From Pseudomonas putida (GTDB lineage Bacteria > Pseudomonadota > Gammaproteobacteria > Pseudomonadales > Pseudomonadaceae), in assembly GCF_028682455.1 (NCBI RefSeq), contig NZ_JANHLD010000003.1, forward strand, positions 1,178,001 through 1,242,000: a DNA stretch of 64,000 bases, written 5' to 3'. Below the pieces are notes generated by a model. It saw nothing but the letters and a program-made list of their open reading frames with translations. It did not search any database and was not told the origin of the DNA. Made by a program: the position numbers and the translations under genes. This document shows, one piece after another, positions 26,714 through 34,593 of the stretch; the first letter of the stretch is position 1, and the number at the start of each line of letters is the position of its first letter.

Positions 26714-29068
26714 ATGCTCATCTTAGCTCGCCCGCGCAGTCCAATGGCGAAACGGCTGAGCGCCACCGCAGGCGCCGTGGTGCTGCTGTGCGCCGTGTTG
26801 TGGGGCGCCGATCGGCTGTGGCCATTGCCGCTGCCCGCCGATGACCTGGCGCGGGTGGTGCTGGCCGAAGACGGCACCCCCCTCTGGCGATTTGCCGATG
26901 CCGAAGGTGTGTGGCGTTATCCGGTCGGCAGCGACCAGGTTTCGCCGTTCTACTTGCAGGCGCTGCTGGCTTACGAGGACCGCTGGTTCTATCACCACCC
27001 CGGTATCAACCCACTGGCCCTGGGTCGGGCCGCCTGGCAAAACCTGCGCGGTGGCCGGGTGGTGTCGGGGGGCAGCACGCTGTCGATGCAGGTGGCGCGC
27101 CTGCTCGATCCACACCCGCGTACCTTGCCCGGCAAGTTGCGTCAGTTGTGGCGCACCGCGCAGCTGGAATGGCACCTGTCGAAGGCGCAGATTCTGGAGA
27201 TCTACCTCAATCGCGCGCCCTTTGGTGGCACCTTGCAGGGTGTGGCTGCCGCCAGCTGGGCCTACCTGGGCAAGTCACCACTGCACCTGACGCCCGCCGA
27301 GGCGGCGTTGCTGGCTGTGCTGCCCCAGGCGCCGAGCCGCTTGCGTCCCGATCGCCATCCGGCGCGCGCGCAGGTGGCCCGCGACAAGGTGCTGCAGCGC
27401 CTGCTCGACTACCAGGTATGGCCGCGGCAACGGGTGGCCGAGGCCCTGGAAGAGCCGCTGCTGCTGGCGCCCAGGCAGGAGCCGGCGCTCGCACCCTTGC
27501 TGGCCCGGCGCCTGAACAGGCCGCACAGCCCACCGTTGATTCGCACCACCCTCGATGCCTCGATGCAGCGCCGCCTGGAAGACCTGTTGCTGGGCTGGCG
27601 GGCGCGCCTGCCCGAGCGCACGTCGGCGGCGATCCTGGTGGTCGAAGCGCAGAACATGGCGGTGCGCGCCTACCTGGGGTCGGTAGACCTGAACGACGAG
27701 CGCCGTTTTGGCCATGTCGACATGATCACTGCGTTGCGCTCCCCGGGCTCGACCCTCAAGCCCTTCCTTTATGGCATGGCCATGGATGATGGCCTGATCC
27801 ATTCCGAATCCCTTTTGCAGGATGTGCCCAGGCGATATGGCGACTACCGGCCAGGCAATTTTTCCATGGGCTTCAGTGGCCCGGTGGCGGCCAGCTCCGC
27901 CCTGGCGCTGTCGTTGAACCTGCCGGCGGTGCAATTGCTTGAAGCCTATGGGCCCAAGCGCTTCGCCGCGCAGATGCGCAGCGGCGGCGTGCCGTTGACC
28001 TTGCCGCCCCTGGCCGAGCCGAACCTGTCGCTGATTCTGGGCGGTGCCGGCAGTCGCCTCGAAGAATTGGTAGCCGGCTACGGCGCGTTGTCCCGGGGAG
28101 GCTTGAGTGCGCCGATCCGTTTGCAGCCGGACGCGCCCCTGGCCGAACGCAGGTTGTTGTCGGCCGGCAGTGCCTGGATCATCCGGCGCATTCTCAGTGG
28201 CCAGGCACGCCCGGATCGCGATCCCCATGCCGAGTTGGTGCAGCGTCCGCTGCTGGCCTGGAAGACCGGCACCAGTTATGGCTTCAGGGATGCCTGGTCG
28301 ATAGGCGTCGGGCCGCGTTACCTGATCGGTATCTGGATCGGCCGGCCCGACGGCACGCCGGTGCCCGGGCAGTTCGGCCTGGCTTCGGCGGCGCCGCTGA
28401 TGCTGCAGGTCCACGATGTGTTGAGTAACCGCGACAGCCAGCGGGGCATTGCCGCACCGGTGGCGGCAGTACCGGCCAATGTCGGGGTGGCGGCGATCTG
28501 CTGGCCGTTGGGGCAACCCCTGGCGCGCCAGGATGCCAATTGCCGGCGCCAGCGGTTTGCCTGGACCTTGGACGGCACCACACCGCCCACCCTGCAGGCG
28601 GCCGACCAACCGTTGAGCGTGGGCTTGCGCGAAACCGTGTGGGTCAACGCCCAAGGGCTGCGCGTCGATGCCAGCTGTGCCGGTGCCACGGCCCGGGAGG
28701 TCGCCTTGTGGCCAGCGCCCCTGGAGCCCTGGCTGCCCCGGGCGGAGCGGCGTGAAGCGCGGCTGCCCAAGGTCGATCCGGGCTGTGCGCCCCACGTACC
28801 GGCAAGCTCGCCACCGCTGTCCATCGTCGGCGTTCGCCAGGGCGATGAGCTGCGTCGTCCGGCCACCAGTAGCGAGCCGTTGCGCCTGGACGTGTCGGCA
28901 CTGGGCGGCAGCGGCAAGCGTTGGTGGTTCCTCAATGGCGTGCCGTTAGGTGAGTCGGTTGGCCAGGAGCGCTTGAGTGCGCGGTTCGAGCAGGCCGGGC
29001 GGGTCGAGTTGAGCGCGCTGGACGAAAGTGGGCAGACCGCTCGGGTCGAGTTCCAGATCAATGAGTAA
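26714..29068 (+). CDS. pbpC: Penicillin-binding protein 1C PbpC
   Basis: This 784-residue bifunctional peptidoglycan synthase has an N-terminal membrane anchor (AGAVVLLCAVLWGADRLW). Its GT51 glycosyltransferase has catalytic Glu88 in AYEDRWFYHHPGINP and the GGSTLSMQ motif. The transpeptidase shows SxxK as STLK (Ser346), SLN, and KTGTSYG (Lys517), followed by the C-terminal BiPBP_C domain. ATG at 26714 with AAGG upstream is chosen; longer in-frame starts would add an uncharged tail. It lies downstream of the macroglobulin gene, its usual partner. Confidence 0.94.
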   Translation: MLILARPRSPMAKRLSATAGAVVLLCAVLWGADRLWPLPLPADDLARVVLAEDGTPLWRFADAEGVWRYPVGSDQVSPFYLQALLAYEDRWFYHHPGINPLALGRAAWQNLRGGRVVSGGSTLSMQVARLLDPHPRTLPGKLRQLWRTAQLEWHLSKAQILEIYLNRAPFGGTLQGVAAASWAYLGKSPLHLTPAEAALLAVLPQAPSRLRPDRHPARAQVARDKVLQRLLDYQVWPRQRVAEALEEPLLLAPRQEPALAPLLARRLNRPHSPPLIRTTLDASMQRRLEDLLLGWRARLPERTSAAILVVEAQNMAVRAYLGSVDLNDERRFGHVDMITALRSPGSTLKPFLYGMAMDDGLIHSESLLQDVPRRYGDYRPGNFSMGFSGPVAASSALALSLNLPAVQLLEAYGPKRFAAQMRSGGVPLTLPPLAEPNLSLILGGAGSRLEELVAGYGALSRGGLSAPIRLQPDAPLAERRLLSAGSAWIIRRILSGQARPDRDPHAELVQRPLLAWKTGTSYGFRDAWSIGVGPRYLIGIWIGRPDGTPVPGQFGLASAAPLMLQVHDVLSNRDSQRGIAAPVAAVPANVGVAAICWPLGQPLARQDANCRRQRFAWTLDGTTPPTLQAADQPLSVGLRETVWVNAQGLRVDASCAGATAREVALWPAPLEPWLPRAERREARLPKVDPGCAPHVPASSPPLSIVGVRQGDELRRPATSSEPLRLDVSALGGSGKRWWFLNGVPLGESVGQERLSARFEQAGRVELSALDESGQTARVEFQINE

Positions 29069-29307
29069 GGGACCAGGAGCCCCTTCAATTGGATATAGCG
29101 CCAAAGTGGAGTACGCCTCGAAATCTGCATGCCTGGCACGTAAGCCGTTGAATCGTAAGCCCGGTTTTTTCCTGTTCAAAGGTATAGAAGGGGTTAATAC
29201 CAAGTTCTGAATTGCCTGCCGTCAATGCCCGCGCTCAGATGCTCGCAACGGAGAATGGCGCTGCGTGCGTCGCTCTCCAACAACGAGCAGCGGCAACGGA
29301 GTCGCCC

Positions 29308-30876
29308 ATGAAAACGCAAGCGTGGAAAGCAAGTACGGCCCTGGCCCTGATCCTGGCGGTGAGCCTGGGTGGATGCAGCAGCGGTGGCGGTGGCTCCAGG
29401 AGCCATGTCGACAGTTCGACACCCACCGAGGCCGGTACCGACACCGGGACCGCTGGCAGCGGTGATGGAACCGCAGGTGGCGGCACCGGCGGCACCGGCG
29501 GCACGGGCGGAACAGGCGACGGCGGGCTGGCGGGTGGCGGCACGGGTACAGGCGGTACAGGCGGTACGGGCGGTACGGGTGGCACCGGAGGCACCGGAGG
29601 CACTGGTGGCACTGATCCCGGGAGCGGAAACCCCGGTACCGGCAATCCAGGCGGCGACCCGGGCGGCGGCACTACCGCACCCTTGGTCACGGGCCAGGTG
29701 GTTGACCAGGTGGGCAGCGCCGTGGCCGGTGTCGGTACGGGTGTTGCCGGCGTAGGTACGGTCGTGGATTCGCTGCCGGTAGTGGGCAGTACTGGCGCCG
29801 GTGGGCTGGTGACCTCCACGGGCACGGCAGTCAACAGCATCGGTACCGGGGTAAGTGAGGGTCTCGGCCAGCTGGGTACCGGTGGCAATGCCATCGGTAC
29901 CACGGTAGCCGGTGTCGGCCAGGGTGTGTCGGATCTTGGCGGCGGTGTGAAGCAACTGGGCGGCAGCGACCTGATCGAGCACATTCCCGTGGTGAACACG
30001 GTGGTTGGCAATGTCGGGCAGGCCGTGACTATGCTCGGCGATACCTTGAGCACCCAGAGCACCACCGGCCCCTTGGGCAGCCTCAATGACAACCTGAGTA
30101 ATAAAGTGTTGGTCCCAGTGGTCTCGCTGGTGGAAAACACCACCAACAACCTGGGCAGCCAGACCAAGCTCGGTGGCCCGCTGGATTCGGTGGTCAACAA
30201 GGTGGGCGGTACGCTCGACGGTGTGGGTGACAAGATCGCCAGCGCGGGTGGCGGCAACCCGCTGACCACTGCAGTGGGCAACCTGGTCAGCACTGTGGGC
30301 GGTGCAACCGGCACCTCCGGCGAACTGGTGAATGGCCCTGGCGGCAAGCCAGGCCTGCTGGAAACTGTCGGCGGCGCGGTGGCCGGTGTGGGCACCGGTC
30401 TTGATGCCGGCAGCAATAACGCCTTGCTCAGCACCACGGGCGGTGCCGCTGCCGCCGTGGGTAATACCGTGGCTTCACTGGGCACGCTGGTGGGCGGCAA
30501 CGGCGTGGCCAGCGCCAGCGCGGGCGTGCCGACCGCGGCACTCACCAGCAATGTGGGCGCTGCGGTTACGCCGGTCGTTACCAGCGTCGCCAGTGTCACC
30601 GGGCAAGTGGGTGCGGCGACTGGCATTGGTGCACCGGTCGACAATCTGGTCAGCAAGGTCGGCGGGGCGGTCAGCAGCCTGGGCAATCAGGTGGATGCGG
30701 CCAGCAGCAACCCGGTGGTCAGCACCGTGGGGGCTACCGTCAACGAAGTGGGTAAAACTGTCGATCAGGTGGGCGGCCTGCTCACCAGCGGGGGGCAACA
30801 AGGCGGTGGCCTGGGTGGTGCGCTCAATGGGCTGACAGGTGGCCTCAAGAATGGTCTGACAGGGGCGCAGCATTGA
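29308..30876 (+). CDS. Collagen-like glycine-rich surface lipoprotein
   Basis: This 522-residue protein starts MKTQAWKASTALALILAVSL and then the lipobox LGGC, followed by SSGGGGS. Residues of about 55-105 are a Gly-Thr-Gly/Gly-Gly-Thr triplet array (collagen-like GxY), and about 130-520 are degenerate units of the type VGxxVxxVGxG rich in Gly, Val, Ser, Thr and Asn, lacking Cys, Trp or Tyr after the lipobox. Such a sequence suggests an extended, self-associating adhesin or matrix protein. A TpsB-type transporter follows after a strong terminator. The function is inferred; no enzyme motif is present. Confidence 0.7.
   Translation: MKTQAWKASTALALILAVSLGGCSSGGGGSRSHVDSSTPTEAGTDTGTAGSGDGTAGGGTGGTGGTGGTGDGGLAGGGTGTGGTGGTGGTGGTGGTGGTGGTDPGSGNPGTGNPGGDPGGGTTAPLVTGQVVDQVGSAVAGVGTGVAGVGTVVDSLPVVGSTGAGGLVTSTGTAVNSIGTGVSEGLGQLGTGGNAIGTTVAGVGQGVSDLGGGVKQLGGSDLIEHIPVVNTVVGNVGQAVTMLGDTLSTQSTTGPLGSLNDNLSNKVLVPVVSLVENTTNNLGSQTKLGGPLDSVVNKVGGTLDGVGDKIASAGGGNPLTTAVGNLVSTVGGATGTSGELVNGPGGKPGLLETVGGAVAGVGTGLDAGSNNALLSTTGGAAAAVGNTVASLGTLVGGNGVASASAGVPTAALTSNVGAAVTPVVTSVASVTGQVGAATGIGAPVDNLVSKVGGAVSSLGNQVDAASSNPVVSTVGATVNEVGKTVDQVGGLLTSGGQQGGGLGGALNGLTGGLKNGLTGAQH
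29478..29612 (+). repeat. In-frame GGT/GGC triplet repeat coding Gly-Gly-Thr
   Basis: Roughly 135 bases of near-tandem 9-base units of the kind ggcggcacc/ggcggtacg code for Gly-Gly-Thr triplets within the lipoprotein gene. The units differ at third positions, but several neighbours are identical (ggcggtacaggcggtac), so copy-number change by slippage would stay in frame. Confidence 0.85.
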
Positions 30877-30930
30877 AGCATGCGCCGGCATTAGACGATT
30901 GTTCGGGCAACACCTACGCTTGAGTCTGAC

Positions 30931-30961
30931 GAGGGAACCACCTGGGTTCCCTCGTATTTTT
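30931..30961 (+). terminator. Intrinsic terminator between lipoprotein and TpsB genes
   Basis: A perfect 9-bp stem GAGGGAACC/GGTTCCCTC with a 5-base loop is followed by gtattttt. It ends 20 bases before the TpsB start codon, so TpsB translation depends on readthrough or on a promoter inside this short gap. Confidence 0.85.
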
Positions 30962-30980
30962 CGGGAACATGGAGCGTCCA

Positions 30981-32648
30981 ATGCGTCCATTGGCAGTTGC
31001 GATTCTGGGTCTGTCCTGGGCAAGCGTGCTAAGTGCAGAGCCCCTGCCAAGTTTTCTCAACAGCAACGATGTCGAACGCAGCCTGCCGGCGCCCAACCTG
31101 CCGGCGGATGCCTTCAGGCCCGCCACGCCGGACCTGCAAACCCCAGCGCCCGTCCCCCAGCAGCAACCCCTGCTGATGAGTACCCGGGTGATGGTGCGCA
31201 AGGTGCGCATCGAGGGCGGTACGATCTACCCCTTGAGTGACCTGCGTGACAACTACCAGGACCTGGTCAACCGCGAAGTCACCCTGGCCGAACTGATTGA
31301 GGCGACCCGTCGCCTGACTCAGCGTTATCAAAACGACGGCTACCTGCTTTCGTACGCCTACCTGCCGCCCCAGGACTTTGCCGACGGGCGTGTACGGGTG
31401 GTGCTGGTCGAAGGCTATATCCGCGACTTCGAGCTGCAAGGCGATGTCGGCCCGGCATCCGCGTACCTGGACAAACTGTTCAGTAAACTCAAGGCAGAGC
31501 GCCCCCTCACGCGCCAGTCCTTCGAGCGCTATACCTCCTTGATGAGCCGGGTGCCTGGCATCACTTTCCAGGCGCAGGTGCCGCCGCCGGGCACTACCGA
31601 CGGTGCCACCAAACTGATCGCCCAGGCCTCGCGCAAGCCCTTCACATCGACCCTGAACCTGACCGACGGCAGCCGCGACGACATTCAGGCGCTGGTGGGG
31701 GTGAGCAGCAACGCCCAGACCTCGCTGGCCGAGCAGGTGAGTTTCAGCGCCCTGTTCCCACCGGGGGATGATCATGAACACTACTATCGCCTGGACTACG
31801 CCCAGTACCTGGACAGCGAAGGCAGCCAGCTGACCTTGTCGGCCTCGCAGTACCGCAGTGACCCCAGCGCCCTGGTGCGCCTGAACAACGGCATCAACCT
31901 CAAGCAGCACCGCGAGAACGATCGCTATTCGATTGGCCTTGGGCAAACGCTGATTGCCTCGCCCAACGAATGGCTCAGCGTTGCGGCGCGCCTCTATGCG
32001 GTCAATGACAACACCGACTATCGGGTCGTCGGCTTTCCACTCAAGATCAGCAGCCGCACCGACCTTCGGGCCCTGGCCTTCGAGGGCGACTGGCGCGTGG
32101 CGCACGCCCGGCAACTGCGTATCGTCAGTGTCGGTGCCTATCAGGGGCTGGATTACCTGGGGGCGAAGACCGACAGCGACATCGACCTGGATTTTTTGCG
32201 CCTGCGCCTGTCGGGCGTGCAGAGCGACCGGTTCTTCGACAACTGGCAGGGCGTGGCGTCGGCGGCGTTGTACTGGAGTGGCGACAGCCTGCCTGACAGC
32301 GAGCGGGCCGTGTTTGGCGGGCAGAGCTTCGGCCGTGGCTATCCCAGCGACCAGGCATCGGGCGACAAGGGCTGGGGTGCGGCCTATGAGGTCAACTACA
32401 GCTTCAAGCGCGAGGGCGACTGGCTGAAGATCCTGCAGCCGTATGTGGTGCTGGATGCGGCGCGCAGTTGGTTCAACGAGCTGGAGGTGCGCGACTCCCG
32501 GCTGTCGTCGGCGGCAGTGGGGATGCGCTTTGGTGACGCGCGCTATTACAACATCTCCCTCGAAGCGGCCAAGCCGATGTCGGACATCGCCCTGGACAGC
32601 TTCAACCGTCGGCCACGGTACACCTTGAGCTTCAGCTACCAGCTGTAG
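30981..32648 (+). CDS. TpsB/FhaC-type outer-membrane transporter (ShlB/HecB family)
   Basis: This 555-residue protein has a signal peptide (MRPLAVAILGLSWASVLSA), a proline-rich linker, a POTRA domain (RVMVRKVRIEGGTIYPLSDL; RYQNDGYLLSYAYLPPQDF) and a C-terminal 16-strand barrel. The conserved loop-6 motif appears as GRGYPSDQ (VRGY/F in most members), and the final strand ends in an aromatic-rich YTLSFSYQL. ATG at 30981 has GGAG six bases before it; an ATG 12 bases earlier does not. Normally such pores export a TpsA filament protein; none with a TPS domain is adjacent, only the collagen-like lipoprotein. Confidence 0.88.
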   Translation: MRPLAVAILGLSWASVLSAEPLPSFLNSNDVERSLPAPNLPADAFRPATPDLQTPAPVPQQQPLLMSTRVMVRKVRIEGGTIYPLSDLRDNYQDLVNREVTLAELIEATRRLTQRYQNDGYLLSYAYLPPQDFADGRVRVVLVEGYIRDFELQGDVGPASAYLDKLFSKLKAERPLTRQSFERYTSLMSRVPGITFQAQVPPPGTTDGATKLIAQASRKPFTSTLNLTDGSRDDIQALVGVSSNAQTSLAEQVSFSALFPPGDDHEHYYRLDYAQYLDSEGSQLTLSASQYRSDPSALVRLNNGINLKQHRENDRYSIGLGQTLIASPNEWLSVAARLYAVNDNTDYRVVGFPLKISSRTDLRALAFEGDWRVAHARQLRIVSVGAYQGLDYLGAKTDSDIDLDFLRLRLSGVQSDRFFDNWQGVASAALYWSGDSLPDSERAVFGGQSFGRGYPSDQASGDKGWGAAYEVNYSFKREGDWLKILQPYVVLDAARSWFNELEVRDSRLSSAAVGMRFGDARYYNISLEAAKPMSDIALDSFNRRPRYTLSFSYQL

Positions 32649-32657
32649 TGATGCGTT

Positions 32658-32668
32658 GTAGGAGCGGG
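32658..32668 (+). repeat. REP fragment
   Basis: The sequence gtaggagcggg is the first part of the local REP family, left without its inverted partner between the TpsB and response-regulator genes. Confidence 0.45.
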
Positions 32669-32674
32669 AGGACG

Positions 32675-33076
32675 TCAGTTCACCAGGTGCAGGCGTGGCT
32701 TGGGGAAGAGATTGTCGAGGGTTTCCAGCAGGCGGGTGTGATAGATGGGCTTGCGGAACAGGTCCAGTACCTGCAGGCGCAGCAGGTCGCTGATGTCGTC
32801 CATGTCGGCGTGCCCGGAGGTGACGATCACCGGCAGGTGCTGGCGCGCGGTGTGCTCGCGCAGGCGCTTGATCAGTGAGATGCCGCTCTCTTCGGGCATG
32901 CGCAAATCGGTGATCACCAACGCCACGTCCGGGTGGCGGGTGAGCTGTTGCAGGGCGAGTTTCACCGAGGTCGCCGTGTGGCAGCAAAAACCCTCGCCCT
33001 CCAGCAGTTCGGCCAGCTCCAGCAAGGCATCCTGCTCGTCATCCACCAGGAGAATCTGTTGACGTGTGGTCGGCAT
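32675..33076 (-). CDS. Receiver-only response regulator next to flp
   Basis: This 133-residue protein is a single CheY-like receiver: acidic pocket LLVDDEQDAL, phosphoacceptor Asp in LVITDLRMPEESG, Ser/Thr in IVTSGHAD and Lys in LFRKPIYHTRLLE. There is no output domain. ATG at 33076 is chosen since AAAGGA stands six bases before it, while the ATG at 33082 abuts it. It lies 41 bp downstream of flp on the same strand and may be cotranscribed. It could relay or sink phosphate for the PprA-PprB system, which is inference. Confidence 0.88.
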   Translation of the reverse strand: MPTTRQQILLVDDEQDALLELAELLEGEGFCCHTATSVKLALQQLTRHPDVALVITDLRMPEESGISLIKRLREHTARQHLPVIVTSGHADMDDISDLLRLQVLDLFRKPIYHTRLLETLDNLFPKPRLHLVN

Positions 33077-33117
33077 GGTCATTCCTTTGGTGGGGGTGGA
33101 TGTGGCTGGCTTCCCTA

Positions 33118-33330
33118 TCAAGGAGTGGTAGGGGCAGCCGGTTTATTGGAATCAACCAGGGCCGTCTCCACCTTTTTCATCACCCCTGCCACGTTTGTGG
33201 AAATGGTCGGAATGAACGCCGTCAACGCCACTGCCACCATCGCTGCCACGATGGCGTATTCGATACCTGACGCCCCGTCCTTGCGATAGAAGAATTCTTT
33301 GCAGCTCTTGAGAATCCGGAATACACGCAT
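33118..33330 (-). CDS. flp: Flp type IVb major pilin
   Basis: This 70-residue prepilin has a charged leader (MRVFRILKSCKEFFYRKDG), the type IVb cleavage site G/ASGIEY with the required Glu-Tyr, and a hydrophobic helix AIVAAMVAVALTAFIPTI. FppA (42023-42505) would cleave after the Gly. AAGGAG precedes the ATG. It is divergent from the rcpC-tad operon across a 318-bp control region. It is the only Flp pilin gene in the window. Confidence 0.95.
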   Translation of the reverse strand: MRVFRILKSCKEFFYRKDGASGIEYAIVAAMVAVALTAFIPTISTNVAGVMKKVETALVDSNKPAAPTTP

Positions 33331-33648
33331 GGCACTTCTCCTTGCGCACAACGGCGCAGATGGCAGGGGTCGGTTCGATGATTCCCCTTTGCCACCACAG
33401 CATCGTCAACCGCTGAAAAACCAGCAAATGTAAGAAGGCATTAATACTAAAGCGATAGTGCGGAAACTGGCGCCAGTAAGCCGTTGATTCAGGGGGCTGT
33501 CAGCATTACGACGGAAAAAATTCTGGCGGGTAATGGCGTTTTGTCCTCACTGCGCTACCTTCAAATAGCGAAATAGTTGCTGTTTGTGGCACCCGTTGGC
33601 CGGTTCGAAGGCGGTTGCAAGGGACAGGCAAGACAAAGGAGTACCGGC
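33331..33648. promoter_or_regulatory. Divergent control region of flp and the rcp-tad operon
   Basis: A 318-bp non-coding stretch, AT-richer than its surroundings at 33410-33470. Near its middle is a perfect 12-bp palindrome ACTGGCGCCAGT (33466-33477), a candidate operator. The region should carry the promoters for both the pilin and the secretion machine and is the natural target for PprB, but I cannot name a proven PprB site. Confidence 0.5.
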
Positions 33649-34569
33649 ATGGGCAGTCGAATCACCATCATTCTTGCGGGACTCTTTCTGGTCGGCGCCT
33701 TGCTCGCGGGTTATTGGGGCCTGGCGCTGACCCGTCCGGTCGAGGCTCCGGTGGCAGTGCCCGTTGTCGCACCGGTGGTCCAGCAGGTGGTCGAAAACGC
33801 CAACGACGAAATGCGCCAACCGGTGGTTGTGTTGCGCCGGGATGTGGCGCCTTTTACTCCCCTCACCGCCGACGACTTGCTGCTGGAGCGCTTGCAGGTG
33901 GCACCCGCGGGTAGTTTCCAGACCTTCGAGCAAGTGGTGGGCCGCAGCAGCTGGCGCAACCTGCCTGCCGGCACTTGGCTTGAACCTGGCAGCTTCGAGG
34001 CCGGAGGACCGCTGGCCCGTATGATCCATCCCCATGAGCGTGCGCTGGCGGTCGCGGTTGACGAAGTGATCGGCGCTGCCGGTCAGTTGAGCCCCGGCGA
34101 CTACGTAGACGTGCTGCTCTTCCTGCGCGAGGCCAATCTCAATCCCCAGGCCACCGCTCAAGTGGTACTGCCTGCCTTGCGGCTGCTGAGTGTCGGAACG
34201 CAACTCGGGTTGGCCAACGACGGCAAGCCGATCAACCCTCCGCTCGATGATAAAGCGCGTCAGGAGCAGCAACGCAGCGCCGCCCGCACCGTAGTGCTGG
34301 CCGTTCCCGAGGCGCTGGCCAGTCGGTTGATGCTCGCCGCCCAGACCGGCAGCTTGCGCCTGGCTGTACGTAGCGCCGAAGAAAAACGCCTGGCGCGCTA
34401 TTGGGCCGATCCACAGGGCAGCGCGGCTGAAGTGGACAAGGCCAACCGCGAACTCTATCGCTTCAGCCAGCTGGCCCAGGCACCAGTGGCCCAGGCCGTT
34501 GCCAGTGCCGCGCCGCGCCGCGGCATGGAAATCATCCGAGGTAATCAAGCCGTCCCATCCACCCCCTGA
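33649..34569 (+). CDS. rcpC: Flp pilus assembly protein RcpC/CpaB
   Basis: This 306-residue protein has an N-terminal membrane helix (ITIILAGLFLVGALLAGYWG) and SAF/CpaB domains (VVVLRRDVAPFTPLTADDLL; GRSSWRNLPAGTWLEPGSF; VDEVIGAAGQLSPGDYVDVLL). It is periplasmic and is thought to stabilise the RcpA secretin. ATG at 33649 follows AAAGGA by eight bases. First gene of the tad operon. Confidence 0.93.
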   Translation: MGSRITIILAGLFLVGALLAGYWGLALTRPVEAPVAVPVVAPVVQQVVENANDEMRQPVVVLRRDVAPFTPLTADDLLLERLQVAPAGSFQTFEQVVGRSSWRNLPAGTWLEPGSFEAGGPLARMIHPHERALAVAVDEVIGAAGQLSPGDYVDVLLFLREANLNPQATAQVVLPALRLLSVGTQLGLANDGKPINPPLDDKARQEQQRSAARTVVLAVPEALASRLMLAAQTGSLRLAVRSAEEKRLARYWADPQGSAAEVDKANRELYRFSQLAQAPVAQAVASAAPRRGMEIIRGNQAVPSTP

Positions 34570-34593
34570 TTCCACCAGCCAGGATGCCCTTCA

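Noticed and set aside
29220..30690. Minus-strand proline-rich frame opposite the collagen-like gene
   Set aside because: Pro-Pro-Val repeats are simply the complement of Gly-Gly-Thr codons; no start signals.
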